This document shows positions 55,451 through 64,000 of a DNA stretch of 64,000 nucleotides, piece by piece (within the stretch, counting starts at the first letter, position 1; each line of letters begins with the position of its first letter). Below the pieces are notes generated by a model. The model did not search any database. It was not told the DNA's origin and saw nothing but the letters and a program-made list of their open reading frames with translations. The stretch comes from Bacteroidales bacterium (GTDB taxonomy: Bacteria; Bacteroidota; Bacteroidia; Bacteroidales; Lentimicrobiaceae). The stretch lies in contig JAGXGB010000004.1 in NCBI GenBank assembly GCA_024636955.1, forward strand, positions 24,522 through 88,521, in the 5' to 3' direction. A program made the translations under genes and the position numbers.

Positions 55451-55873
55451 ATGAAAACAAGCAAAACCCTAAATCGTATTGGCGTTATTGTGTTGATAAT
55501 CACAGGCATAAACGCTTTAGCTGCAGGCTTTTCAATGATTGTTAATCCTACCGGTAATGACCTGGGCATGTCAGTTGAAACTGTTCTTCAACACTCACCA
55601 TTCAACAGCTTCCTGATACCAGGATTAACATTATTTACTACCATCGGAGTGATGAGCATTGTAACTGCACTATTTTTCTTTAAGAAATGGAAGAACCATG
55701 ATCTCCTTATCATCATACAGGGAGTAATTCTTTTTGGGTGGATATTCTTCCAGGTTATATTCCTTCAGCAGTTTAACTGGATGCATGCTACTTTTGGAAT
55801 TGTAGGTATCTTCTTGATCTGGTGGGGCTATTCATTGTTAAGGACATACCGCAAAGCCCCTGCTGCTTCATAG
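55451..55873 (+). CDS. Hypothetical small integral membrane protein
   Basis: Four hydrophobic segments over 140 aa; good coding context. Confidence 0.65.
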   Translation: MKTSKTLNRIGVIVLIITGINALAAGFSMIVNPTGNDLGMSVETVLQHSPFNSFLIPGLTLFTTIGVMSIVTALFFFKKWKNHDLLIIIQGVILFGWIFFQVIFLQQFNWMHATFGIVGIFLIWWGYSLLRTYRKAPAAS

Positions 55874-55972
55874 TAAGTATAAGGATTTGGTGTTTAGAAA
55901 TCAAAGCAATAATTCATAAGCATACTATAAACATTAAATTAATGACACTGTTTAATTTTAGCAAAGATAGCT

Positions 55973-57598
55973 ATGAAAAAAAAGAGTGCTTTCCGTATTC
56001 TTATTCCCGTTATTCTGATCACAATAATTGCTATAATAGCTTTCTTCTCATCTTCCTGGTATTTAAACAGGTATGTGAAGACTCGCTTACAGGATCAATT
56101 TAGTGAACAGACCAACGGGCAATACTCCCTTTCTATTAATTCCCTTCGAATGAATTTGCTGACTAAGTCAGTCACATTCAGTGATGTACAAATAAAACCT
56201 GATAAGCCCACCCCCGGAACTGCTACATATAAGGTTTTCACTTCACACCTCAATCTGCTCGGAATTAATGTTATCGGAATAATAAGGGGCAAAGAAATTA
56301 GCGTGGATGTAATTGAACTTGAGAAACCGTCAGTTACTATAGTTCAGGGAATACCACTAAAAAATGAGATAAAAGATACCACCGATTTTTCGATCTACAA
56401 AATAATCAAGTCTTTTGCTGAATCAGTATCAGTGAATCGGCTCGAAATATCAAACTTTGACTTTAAGCTATACAGCGGTCCTGATGAGCCAAGTCCTTCA
56501 CTTCATTCGGATAACAATCATTTTAAGCTCAAAAATCTATACATTGGCAAGTCAACTGAAAAATTACCCGGTTTATTTGAGGCTGATTCTATTTCACTAA
56601 CAATGAACAGGTTCTCCTATACTACTTCCGACAGTCTATATACATTTGATGTGGGGAGAATGGAGATCTCATACATAGATTCACTTCTATGGATAGATTC
56701 AGTGAAAGTGCTACCTAACTACAACAAGCGACGCTTTGCAGAGATAGCAGGAAAACAGACCGACAGATTTAACGTTTTTGCCGGTAACCTGATTTTCAGG
56801 AAAATAGATTTGCGAAAATTGTTTGAACACCATAGTCTAATTTCCTCAACATTTGATATTTCAGATCTTTCACTCACTGCTTTTCGCGATAAAAATGATG
56901 AGAGGATGTTTGCAACTCCCAAATCATTGCAGCACCTAATTCTTAATGCAAAAGTTTACCTGAAAATTGACACTATAAAGCTTGACCGCTCATTTATTGC
57001 ATACGAAGAAGTTGCTCCCGGAAAAATAAAACCCGGAAGGATAACACTTAACGATATAAACGCTATATCTACTGGAATCACAAATGATTCTTCATTGATA
57101 GCAAAAGGTAGAGATTTAGTATTGAAAGCAAGCTGTAATTTGATGGATGAAGGTAAATTATATGCAACATACGTTTTCCCCATGAACACTGATCAAATGG
57201 TGTTCAAATGTGATGGTTTCCTTACAAACATGTCATTAACCGCCCTAAATAAAATGATCGAGCCAACAGTGGGGGTATCTGTAAAGAAGGGGCACATCGA
57301 CACCCTTTCTTTTAGTTTTAATGCCGGGGAAACATCATCAAAAGGAACAATGAAATTCCTATACCACGACCTTAGTCTGGAATTACCTGAAGTAAAAAAT
57401 GAAAAGAAGAAGCTAAAAGACCAATTAATGATATTTGCAGCCAACACATTTGTTATTAAGGATAGCAATCCCCGAGGCAACACTGAGCCCAGGGAGGCAA
57501 ACATGCACTTTGTCAGGAACAAACAGCGGTTTATGTTTCATTACACATGGAAAACAATCTTGAGCGGAATCAAGGAAACAATAGGTATGCCTGAATAA
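55973..57598 (+). CDS. AsmA/DUF748-like envelope protein
   Basis: N-terminal TM followed by beta-rich sequence (SINSLRMNLLTKSVTFSDVQIKP...), resembling AsmA/DUF748 proteins. Confidence 0.6.
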   Translation: MKKKSAFRILIPVILITIIAIIAFFSSSWYLNRYVKTRLQDQFSEQTNGQYSLSINSLRMNLLTKSVTFSDVQIKPDKPTPGTATYKVFTSHLNLLGINVIGIIRGKEISVDVIELEKPSVTIVQGIPLKNEIKDTTDFSIYKIIKSFAESVSVNRLEISNFDFKLYSGPDEPSPSLHSDNNHFKLKNLYIGKSTEKLPGLFEADSISLTMNRFSYTTSDSLYTFDVGRMEISYIDSLLWIDSVKVLPNYNKRRFAEIAGKQTDRFNVFAGNLIFRKIDLRKLFEHHSLISSTFDISDLSLTAFRDKNDERMFATPKSLQHLILNAKVYLKIDTIKLDRSFIAYEEVAPGKIKPGRITLNDINAISTGITNDSSLIAKGRDLVLKASCNLMDEGKLYATYVFPMNTDQMVFKCDGFLTNMSLTALNKMIEPTVGVSVKKGHIDTLSFSFNAGETSSKGTMKFLYHDLSLELPEVKNEKKKLKDQLMIFAANTFVIKDSNPRGNTEPREANMHFVRNKQRFMFHYTWKTILSGIKETIGMPE

Positions 57599-57615
57599 AA
57601 GACTAATTAATTATT

Positions 57616-58743
57616 ATGGAAAAGCCTAATACAGTAATTTACAATATAACCCTGCGACTTGCCCTGGTTGCACTTATAATTGCATTCCTAATAGCAGGAA
57701 GACCTGTTCTTTTGCCTCTTGCCGTTTCCATTCTTCTCACGTTCCTCCTTTTGCCTATTTCTCAAAAATTGGAGAATTGGAAGGTGCCAAGGGGGCTCGC
57801 TATAGTTATCAGCATGATAGTTGCCGCTGCATTCTTTGCCGGTATTATTTATTTCTTGTATAGTCAGGTGCAGATGTTTGTTGACGATTGGCCTCAATTG
57901 AGCAAACAGTTGTCGGCAAAGATTGATTCACTATATAACTTCATAGATCTAAAGTTTGGCTACTCAGAGTATAAGCAGAAAAACTGGATTAATGAACGTG
58001 TAACTTCGGCAGGACAATCAGCAGGACAAATAGCGTTAGGATTATTTAATGCTACAGGATCTTTTATTGCCACAGTGGCATTGCTGCCAATATTTATATT
58101 TTTTCTAACCTACTACAGGGAGAAATACAAGCATTTCATACACTTGGTTTTCAAAGACAAAAGGGCTGACCATTCATTGGCTATACTAAAAAAAATTACT
58201 ACTGTATCACAGAGTTATCTGAAGGGACTATTTCTGGTTGTAATTATATTATCAGTGCTTAATTCGGCTGGCTTCCTGATACTTGGACTACGGCACGCTA
58301 TACTGTTTGGCGTATTACTGGCACTCTTGAATATAATTCCTTACATTGGAGTTTTAATAGGCAGCATTCTGCCTATTATGATGGCACTAATAACTGAAGA
58401 CTCATTCACCATTGCCGTGGGTGTGGCAGGTGTTGCTATATTTGTGCAGTTCCTCGAAAATAACTTTATAACACCCAATGTAGTTGGAGGTAGTGTAAGT
58501 ATTAACCCTTTTACTGCCATTCTTGCACTTGTAACCAGTGCTATGATATGGGGAGTTGTGGGCATGATCATTGCCTTGCCTTTTGTTGGTATGATGAAGG
58601 TTGTTTTTGATAATATCGAGCAATTAAAACCTTTGGGATATCTCATTGGTGAAGAAACGAGTTTTTCATCCAATACAAAATTTGCCCGACGTATATTTAG
58701 TTTGCGCACAAAAGTGAAGAGGCCTCAAAACGAGAAGAAGTGA
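57616..58743 (+). CDS. AI-2E family transporter
   Basis: Multi-TM; ALLNIIPYIGVLIGSILPIMMAL, QFLENNFITPNVVGGSVSINPFTAILALV. Confidence 0.92.
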   Translation: MEKPNTVIYNITLRLALVALIIAFLIAGRPVLLPLAVSILLTFLLLPISQKLENWKVPRGLAIVISMIVAAAFFAGIIYFLYSQVQMFVDDWPQLSKQLSAKIDSLYNFIDLKFGYSEYKQKNWINERVTSAGQSAGQIALGLFNATGSFIATVALLPIFIFFLTYYREKYKHFIHLVFKDKRADHSLAILKKITTVSQSYLKGLFLVVIILSVLNSAGFLILGLRHAILFGVLLALLNIIPYIGVLIGSILPIMMALITEDSFTIAVGVAGVAIFVQFLENNFITPNVVGGSVSINPFTAILALVTSAMIWGVVGMIIALPFVGMMKVVFDNIEQLKPLGYLIGEETSFSSNTKFARRIFSLRTKVKRPQNEKK

Positions 58744-58895
58744 TGTAAAGCTTTATGAATCATTTAACGTTTATAAAAACACCTGCACTATTTCCATTGT
58801 TGTAAATAAAGGACAGAATGAGTAATTCACAGGCATTTTATGCTATGTTTAATGAATTGCATACTGTAACCACTTAAAAATTTAAATTACCTCAC

Positions 58896-60482
58896 ATGGA
58901 AAGTGATAGTAATCCATTAGAAGTTGGACGTAATACATCAGGCGAACATATATCATGTTGGCTGGATAATACTGCTGAGCGCCAGTATTCCCCACTTATA
59001 ACCAATAATCATGCAGATGTTGTGGTAGTAGGAGGAGGCTTAGCAGGTTTATCAGTTGCATATAACCTCGTCAATCGTGGCTATTCAGTTGTTGTACTTG
59101 AAGATGGCCTATTAGCAAGTGGTGAATCAGGCCGAACAACTGCTCATCTGGCCAGTGCACTTGATGATCGTTTTTATAGCCTGGAAAAGCTTTTTGGTCA
59201 GGAAAAAACCAGGCTTATTTTTCAAAGTCACCATGAGGCTATTAACTTTATTGAAAAAACAGTGAAGCTTGAGAATATCGATTGTGATTTCAAGCGTGTT
59301 AACGGGTATCTATTCCCACATCCTTCTGATTCATTAGAATCACTAGAAAAAGAGTATAAAGCTGCTCAAAATGCTGGTGTCCCGGTTGAATGGGTTGATG
59401 CAGTGCCGGCAATGAAAATGCAACCTCTTAAAGCCCTTAAGTTTGCTGAGCAAGGCCAGTTTCATCCGGTAAGGTACATTCTTGGTCTGGCTGATGCTAT
59501 TACGGTAAAGGGTGGTGTGATATATACAGGTACTCATGTTACCGAAATTGAAGCAAGTGGTGTTACCACATCTGATGGTTTTCGGGTGAATGCAAAGCAC
59601 ATTGTAGTTGCAACTAACAGTCCGATAAACAGCAAGTTCATACTACCAATGATTCAGTATGCTTATCGCACATATGCTATTGCTGCACTTGTCAGAAAAA
59701 ACTCACTTCCGTTAGCTTTATGGTGGGATACCGGTGACATGAACATTGATAAGGACACCCCACCGTATCATTATGTAAGAACCCAGAATTATAATGCTGA
59801 ATTTGACTTGCTTATTGCAGGAGGTGAAGACCATAAAACCGGGGTGATGACAGGAGAATCAGAAATGGAACCCCATGGCAAACTTGAAGCATGGACACGC
59901 GATAGGTTTGATATAGGAGAAGTTGTCTTCAAGTGGTCAGGCCAGGTGCTTGAACCATACGATGGAATGGCTTTTATTGGAAGAAACGTCAGCGATAGTG
60001 ATAATATTTATGTAATTACCGGTGATTCAGGGCATGGTATGACACATGCTACGATTGCAGGAATGCTTATTGCTGATTTAATTGATGGGAAAGAAAACCC
60101 TTATGAAGGCATATACAAACCCGGCAGGGTTAACCTTAAAGCGTCCAGGGTATTTTTCAAGGAAACAATTGGCACACTTTTGGATTACTATAAAACACGA
60201 CCTGATCATCCGGGTTCTGTAACGCTTGCTTCTATTCCGTTAAATGATGCCGCAATAGTGGAATTCGATGGACAGAAAGCAGGGGCATACAGGGATGAGC
60301 GCGGCTTATTGCACATGGTCTCTGCAGCTTGTACACACATGGGGTGCAATGTGAGATGGAATAATATTGAAAAAACCTGGGACTGCCCATGCCATGGAAG
60401 TCGTTTCAGTGTTACAGGTGCTGTGCTAAATGGTCCAGCAAATTTCCCACTGGAAATAATTGATGAAGAATCTGAAAATTAG
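58896..60482 (+). CDS. FAD-dependent oxidoreductase with C-terminal Rieske [2Fe-2S] domain
   Basis: DVVVVGGGLAGLSVAYNL dinucleotide fold (DAO family); Rieske ligands CTHMGC and CPCHGSRF. Confidence 0.93.
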   Translation: MESDSNPLEVGRNTSGEHISCWLDNTAERQYSPLITNNHADVVVVGGGLAGLSVAYNLVNRGYSVVVLEDGLLASGESGRTTAHLASALDDRFYSLEKLFGQEKTRLIFQSHHEAINFIEKTVKLENIDCDFKRVNGYLFPHPSDSLESLEKEYKAAQNAGVPVEWVDAVPAMKMQPLKALKFAEQGQFHPVRYILGLADAITVKGGVIYTGTHVTEIEASGVTTSDGFRVNAKHIVVATNSPINSKFILPMIQYAYRTYAIAALVRKNSLPLALWWDTGDMNIDKDTPPYHYVRTQNYNAEFDLLIAGGEDHKTGVMTGESEMEPHGKLEAWTRDRFDIGEVVFKWSGQVLEPYDGMAFIGRNVSDSDNIYVITGDSGHGMTHATIAGMLIADLIDGKENPYEGIYKPGRVNLKASRVFFKETIGTLLDYYKTRPDHPGSVTLASIPLNDAAIVEFDGQKAGAYRDERGLLHMVSAACTHMGCNVRWNNIEKTWDCPCHGSRFSVTGAVLNGPANFPLEIIDEESEN

Positions 60483-63400
60483 CAATAAGTGGATAAGAAT
60501 TCCCCTTAAAATCTTACTTTGGTTAATTGTAGGGATTTTAGGCTTGGTGATTCTGGTGGTGATTGCCCTGCAATTGCCTCCTGTGCAGAACTATGCCGCA
60601 CAAAAAGCTGTTAATTTTCTTCAGAAAAAGATAAAAACTGAGGTTACCCTCGAATCAATAAGTATTGGCTTCCCCAAAACCATCAACATAAAAGGTCTGT
60701 ACGTAGAGGACCAGCAAGCTGATACATTACTGTACGCACGAGATCTTTATGCGGGGGTCAACATGTTTGGCCTGCTGAAAAATAAACTTGATGTAAGGTC
60801 GGTGCGTCTTGAAGGTGTTACCGGACGGGTGTATAGACAATATCCTGACACTACCTTTAATTACAGCTTCATTATTGATGCATTTGCTTCAGAAGAACAA
60901 AAACCACAAACTACCGATTCAAGTGCTGCTTTCATTATCAGATTTGATAAAATTGATTTCGAAGATTTGAGGCTTCAATACAAAGATACCCTTGCCGGAG
61001 TAAATGCAAAACTGTACGTTGGAAAGCTGGAGACTTCCTTCAAAGAGTTTGACATTGAAACTATGTCATATAAGCTGAAAGACCTCTTACTTGAAAACTC
61101 AGCCGTGAGTTATCTTCAAACTCCACCATTGGTGAAATCAGCCGACACGTCAACTTCGGTAATGCCCGATCTGGATTTCAATAAGATAGCACTGGTAAAC
61201 TTAAACGTGAACTACCGCGGGCCTGTTGCCGGGAACGCATTAGATGCCAAAATTGGAAACCTTGAAGTGGTTTCTGATACTATTGATATGGCTATGATGA
61301 AGTTTGCAATTAACAGCTTTGAGTTAAGTGAGTCGGACATCAAATTCTTCCAAACCAAACCTCAGCAATTTGATACAATCATAGCGAAGGTAATCCAGGA
61401 GCAGGGCATCGAGAAGGAGATTGTAACGCCCGAATGGGAGTTTACTTTAAAAAACCTCAATCTGAATAATAACTCCCTTGCATACAGAGACCATGATTCA
61501 GTGGCTAAGGCACAAGGAATAGATTTCGATAATATAGTGGTTACTGAATTCAATTTTGAATCATCTGATATGTATGTAACTCCCGGAAAGATAAACCTGA
61601 GTCTTGATCATTTCAGTTTTGCTGAAAAAAGCGGTTTTATTCTCAATGAGTTTGCCTCTAAAATATCGTATGATACCACTAACATTGAGCTGGCCGATCT
61701 GGTGATAGAAACTCCCAATTCGAGTATCGGCGATCACCTTGAAGTAAGTTTCACTTCTATTGCATCCATTGCTGATTCAATAGAAAAGCTGCAGATGAAC
61801 ATTAACCTTCAGGATACAAGGATATCATTTTCTGATGTCTTGTACTTTATGCCTGATTTGGCGAATAATCCGCAACTTAAGATCAATGGCAATGAGGTTA
61901 TAGATATCAGTGGAGGCATAAGGGGCTCACTTGAAAATCTCACAATCAGTAGTTTTGTTCTTGATAATAATAAGTCGACTAACCTGGCATTATCAGGATC
62001 AGTAAGAGATGCAATGCACCCTGATCGCATGTACGCATCCTTAAACAGTTTTGCAGTTAGATCAACCAGAAATGATATATTCTCCTATATAAACCGCAGC
62101 TTAGTTCCTGAAACGGTTTCAATACCTGACTATATAAACCTCACAGGTAATTTCACTGGCTATATCAAAAACTTTAACGCAGCTATTGACCTTAAATCAG
62201 CATACGGTAATATGGTGGCTGATGTAAAGATGGACCCATCACAAGGAAACCGTGAAACATCTTATCTGGCATCACTTGATGTTGACCGCATTGATTTGGG
62301 CAAATTGTTGATGCAGCCCGATACACTTGGGCCGGTGAGCTTAAGTGTTGATATAAAAGGTACAGGCACGGTACCCGATCGCATGAATGCGGAAATAAAG
62401 GCTATAGTGCACGAAGCATTCTATAATAAATACATCTATAAAGATCTCAATCTGGAAGGATTTCTCGTAAACAGGTCATTCCATGGCGAAGTATGGATGA
62501 AAGATGATAACCTTGATTTCAACTATACCGGATATGTTAATGCGCATCCTGATAGTCTTGCTTTCATCTTTGATTTGGTTCTAAACGGGGCTGACTTGAT
62601 GGCACTGAATCTGTCCCCAAATGTTTTCAAGGCAAGGGGATCTATCAGAGCCGACCTCGCCAAGAGATATGGTCCTAATCCATTGGGGACACTTAAATTG
62701 TATGATTTACAGTTGATCACAGAATCTCTTGATTGCCCATTAGATTCATTGGTTGTTGAATCAACCTACGATTTTGACTCTTCATATATTGAGATAAGGT
62801 CAAAAATACTGAATGCATCTTTTAAAGGTGACATAGTATTGCAACACTTGCCTGCAACGCTCAACAGGCATTTAAATCAGTATTTTGCATTCTCTGATAC
62901 TGATACAACCAAGAATGCTAAATCCGGAGCATCAAAAGGTGGTGTAGTCACATTAGTGGATAATCCCGGCCAGGATTCAACTCTTACTATGGAGAAAACA
63001 AGTCAGGATTCAACTCTTGCTATGGAGAACACAAGTCAGGATAACGTATCCGGAAATTCAGCAACCCTACAGGATACTGTTTCCGCAAGAACAGAAACAT
63101 GGCAGAAAAGGATTCTTGAAGTGGATGGAAGCGTTGTACCACAAAACTTTGGATACAGCATTACGGTTGAAGACCCTAACTTATTTTGTGAGAACTTGCT
63201 ACCGGGTTTGAAAAGTTTCACACCTTTAGCTATTACCGGTAATTACAATAGCAATGAAATGGTGCTTGACCTCAGGGCTGACATTCCTATGATAGATTAC
63301 AATGGCATTGTTATCGACAGCCTTTACATTACTCTTAATTCAAACCGCCAGGAGTTGGCATACGACTTTATTGTAGCTGAAATTTCCAGTCCCACGCTGG

Positions 63401-64000
63401 CAATTGAGCAATTTGATCTTAAGGGTAGCATTGCCGACAATGAGATCATTTACAATATTAATGCTCAGAAAGCTGATACTTTCAATGTTTTAAAAACCAG
63501 TGGATCATACGCAAAGAGAGGCAACGATTACCTGCTTATACTTGATGAGCCATTAGTTCTAAATAATACAGCCTGGAATATAGATCCGGATAACGTAATC
63601 ACCTTCTCCGATAAAGGACTTGACGCACAGCGGGTTATTCTTACGGGTGGCGACCAATTGATTTCAATTATCACCCAACCCGGTGATGACGTACCTTTAA
63701 AAGTCTCTTTTGAGAATTTCAGGTTAGCTAATCTCTCTTTGATAGTTGAAAAAGAAGGTGAACTTGTAAGAGGTGAACTTAACGGTCATTTTATTCTATT
63801 CAATGTAAACGGTGTTTCAGCCTTTACTTCCGATCTGGTAATTGACAGCTTGCGGTTTATGGCTATTCCCATTGGTAATATAACGCTGCTGGCTGATAAT
63901 AGTCAAAACCCCGATCAATTTGATGTTGATATGAAGTTAGTAGGCTTCGACAATGACCTAAGCGTTCAGGGATATTATCTTGCTCAGGATAGTGTTGGCA
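60463..64000 (+). CDS. TamB-like translocation/assembly module protein (3' end outside window)
   Basis: From ATG 60463: MKNLKISNKWIRIPLKILLWLIVGILGLVILVVIALQLPPVQNYAAQKAVNFLQKKIKTEVTLESISIGFPKTINIKGLYVEDQQADTLLYARDL, typical of Bacteroidetes TamB/DUF490. Open to window end; not listed in the ORF track. Confidence 0.85.
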   Translation, partial: MKNLKISNKWIRIPLKILLWLIVGILGLVILVVIALQLPPVQNYAAQKAVNFLQKKIKTEVTLESISIGFPKTINIKGLYVEDQQADTLLYARDLYAGVNMFGLLKNKLDVRSVRLEGVTGRVYRQYPDTTFNYSFIIDAFASEEQKPQTTDSSAAFIIRFDKIDFEDLRLQYKDTLAGVNAKLYVGKLETSFKEFDIETMSYKLKDLLLENSAVSYLQTPPLVKSADTSTSVMPDLDFNKIALVNLNVNYRGPVAGNALDAKIGNLEVVSDTIDMAMMKFAINSFELSESDIKFFQTKPQQFDTIIAKVIQEQGIEKEIVTPEWEFTLKNLNLNNNSLAYRDHDSVAKAQGIDFDNIVVTEFNFESSDMYVTPGKINLSLDHFSFAEKSGFILNEFASKISYDTTNIELADLVIETPNSSIGDHLEVSFTSIASIADSIEKLQMNINLQDTRISFSDVLYFMPDLANNPQLKINGNEVIDISGGIRGSLENLTISSFVLDNNKSTNLALSGSVRDAMHPDRMYASLNSFAVRSTRNDIFSYINRSLVPETVSIPDYINLTGNFTGYIKNFNAAIDLKSAYGNMVADVKMDPSQGNRETSYLASLDVDRIDLGKLLMQPDTLGPVSLSVDIKGTGTVPDRMNAEIKAIVHEAFYNKYIYKDLNLEGFLVNRSFHGEVWMKDDNLDFNYTGYVNAHPDSLAFIFDLVLNGADLMALNLSPNVFKARGSIRADLAKRYGPNPLGTLKLYDLQLITESLDCPLDSLVVESTYDFDSSYIEIRSKILNASFKGDIVLQHLPATLNRHLNQYFAFSDTDTTKNAKSGASKGGVVTLVDNPGQDSTLTMEKTSQDSTLAMENTSQDNVSGNSATLQDTVSARTETWQKRILEVDGSVVPQNFGYSITVEDPNLFCENLLPGLKSFTPLAITGNYNSNEMVLDLRADIPMIDYNGIVIDSLYITLNSNRQELAYDFIVAEISSPTLAIEQFDLKGSIADNEIIYNINAQKADTFNVLKTSGSYAKRGNDYLLILDEPLVLNNTAWNIDPDNVITFSDKGLDAQRVILTGGDQLISIITQPGDDVPLKVSFENFRLANLSLIVEKEGELVRGELNGHFILFNVNGVSAFTSDLVIDSLRFMAIPIGNITLLADNSQNPDQFDVDMKLVGFDNDLSVQGYYLAQDSVG
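62971..63036. repeat. 33-bp in-frame tandem duplication in tamB-like gene
   Basis: CAGGATTCAACTCTTACTATGGAGAAAACAAGT / CAGGATTCAACTCTTGCTATGGAGAACACAAGT, encoding QDSTLTMEKTS / QDSTLAMENTS. Confidence 0.92.

Overview
The window looks like a Bacteroidota (Bacteroidales-like) chromosome segment. Support comes from T9SS C-terminal sorting domains, TAnnTTTG-type -7 promoter boxes, and a dcw cluster with MraZ/RsmH/FtsL-like/PBP order. From left to right: (1) 1-13186, a minus-strand dcw/cell-wall cluster (ftsA partial, ftsQ, murC, murG, ftsW, a severely N-terminally truncated murD, mraY, murE, ftsI with PASTA, ftsL-like, rsmH, mraZ) with a recognisable MraZ operator upstream; (2) a PlsC-like plus OlsB-like acyltransferase pair (GlsA/GlsB-like), engB, and a biotin-carrier/carboxyltransferase pair; (3) mutS2 and a lipoprotein-like TPR-CHAT protein; (4) two ECF sigma loci, one followed by an apparent fusion of an anti-sigma-like N-terminus, a TM helix and an outer-membrane beta-barrel; (5) a DUF2490 / Cthe_2159-like / VTC-domain / DUF4956 operon; (6) tRNA-Pro(GGG), M16 protease, PKD-T9SS protein, trxB, a DEAD-box helicase with 33-bp tandem repeats, and a YeiH-family transporter; (7) purL, SDR, two tandem acyl-CoA synthetases, holA, amn, AI-2E transporter, FAD/Rieske oxidoreductase and a partial TamB. 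The strongest anomalies are the truncated murD, the phased 11-bp/33-bp repeat array at 42867-43083, the envelope-spanning sigma-regulator fusion, the VTC/DUF4956 operon, and a terminator-like hairpin inside the purL coding sequence. No CRISPR array, transposase, prophage or rRNA was seen. Family names are from reading the protein sequences; no database search was run.
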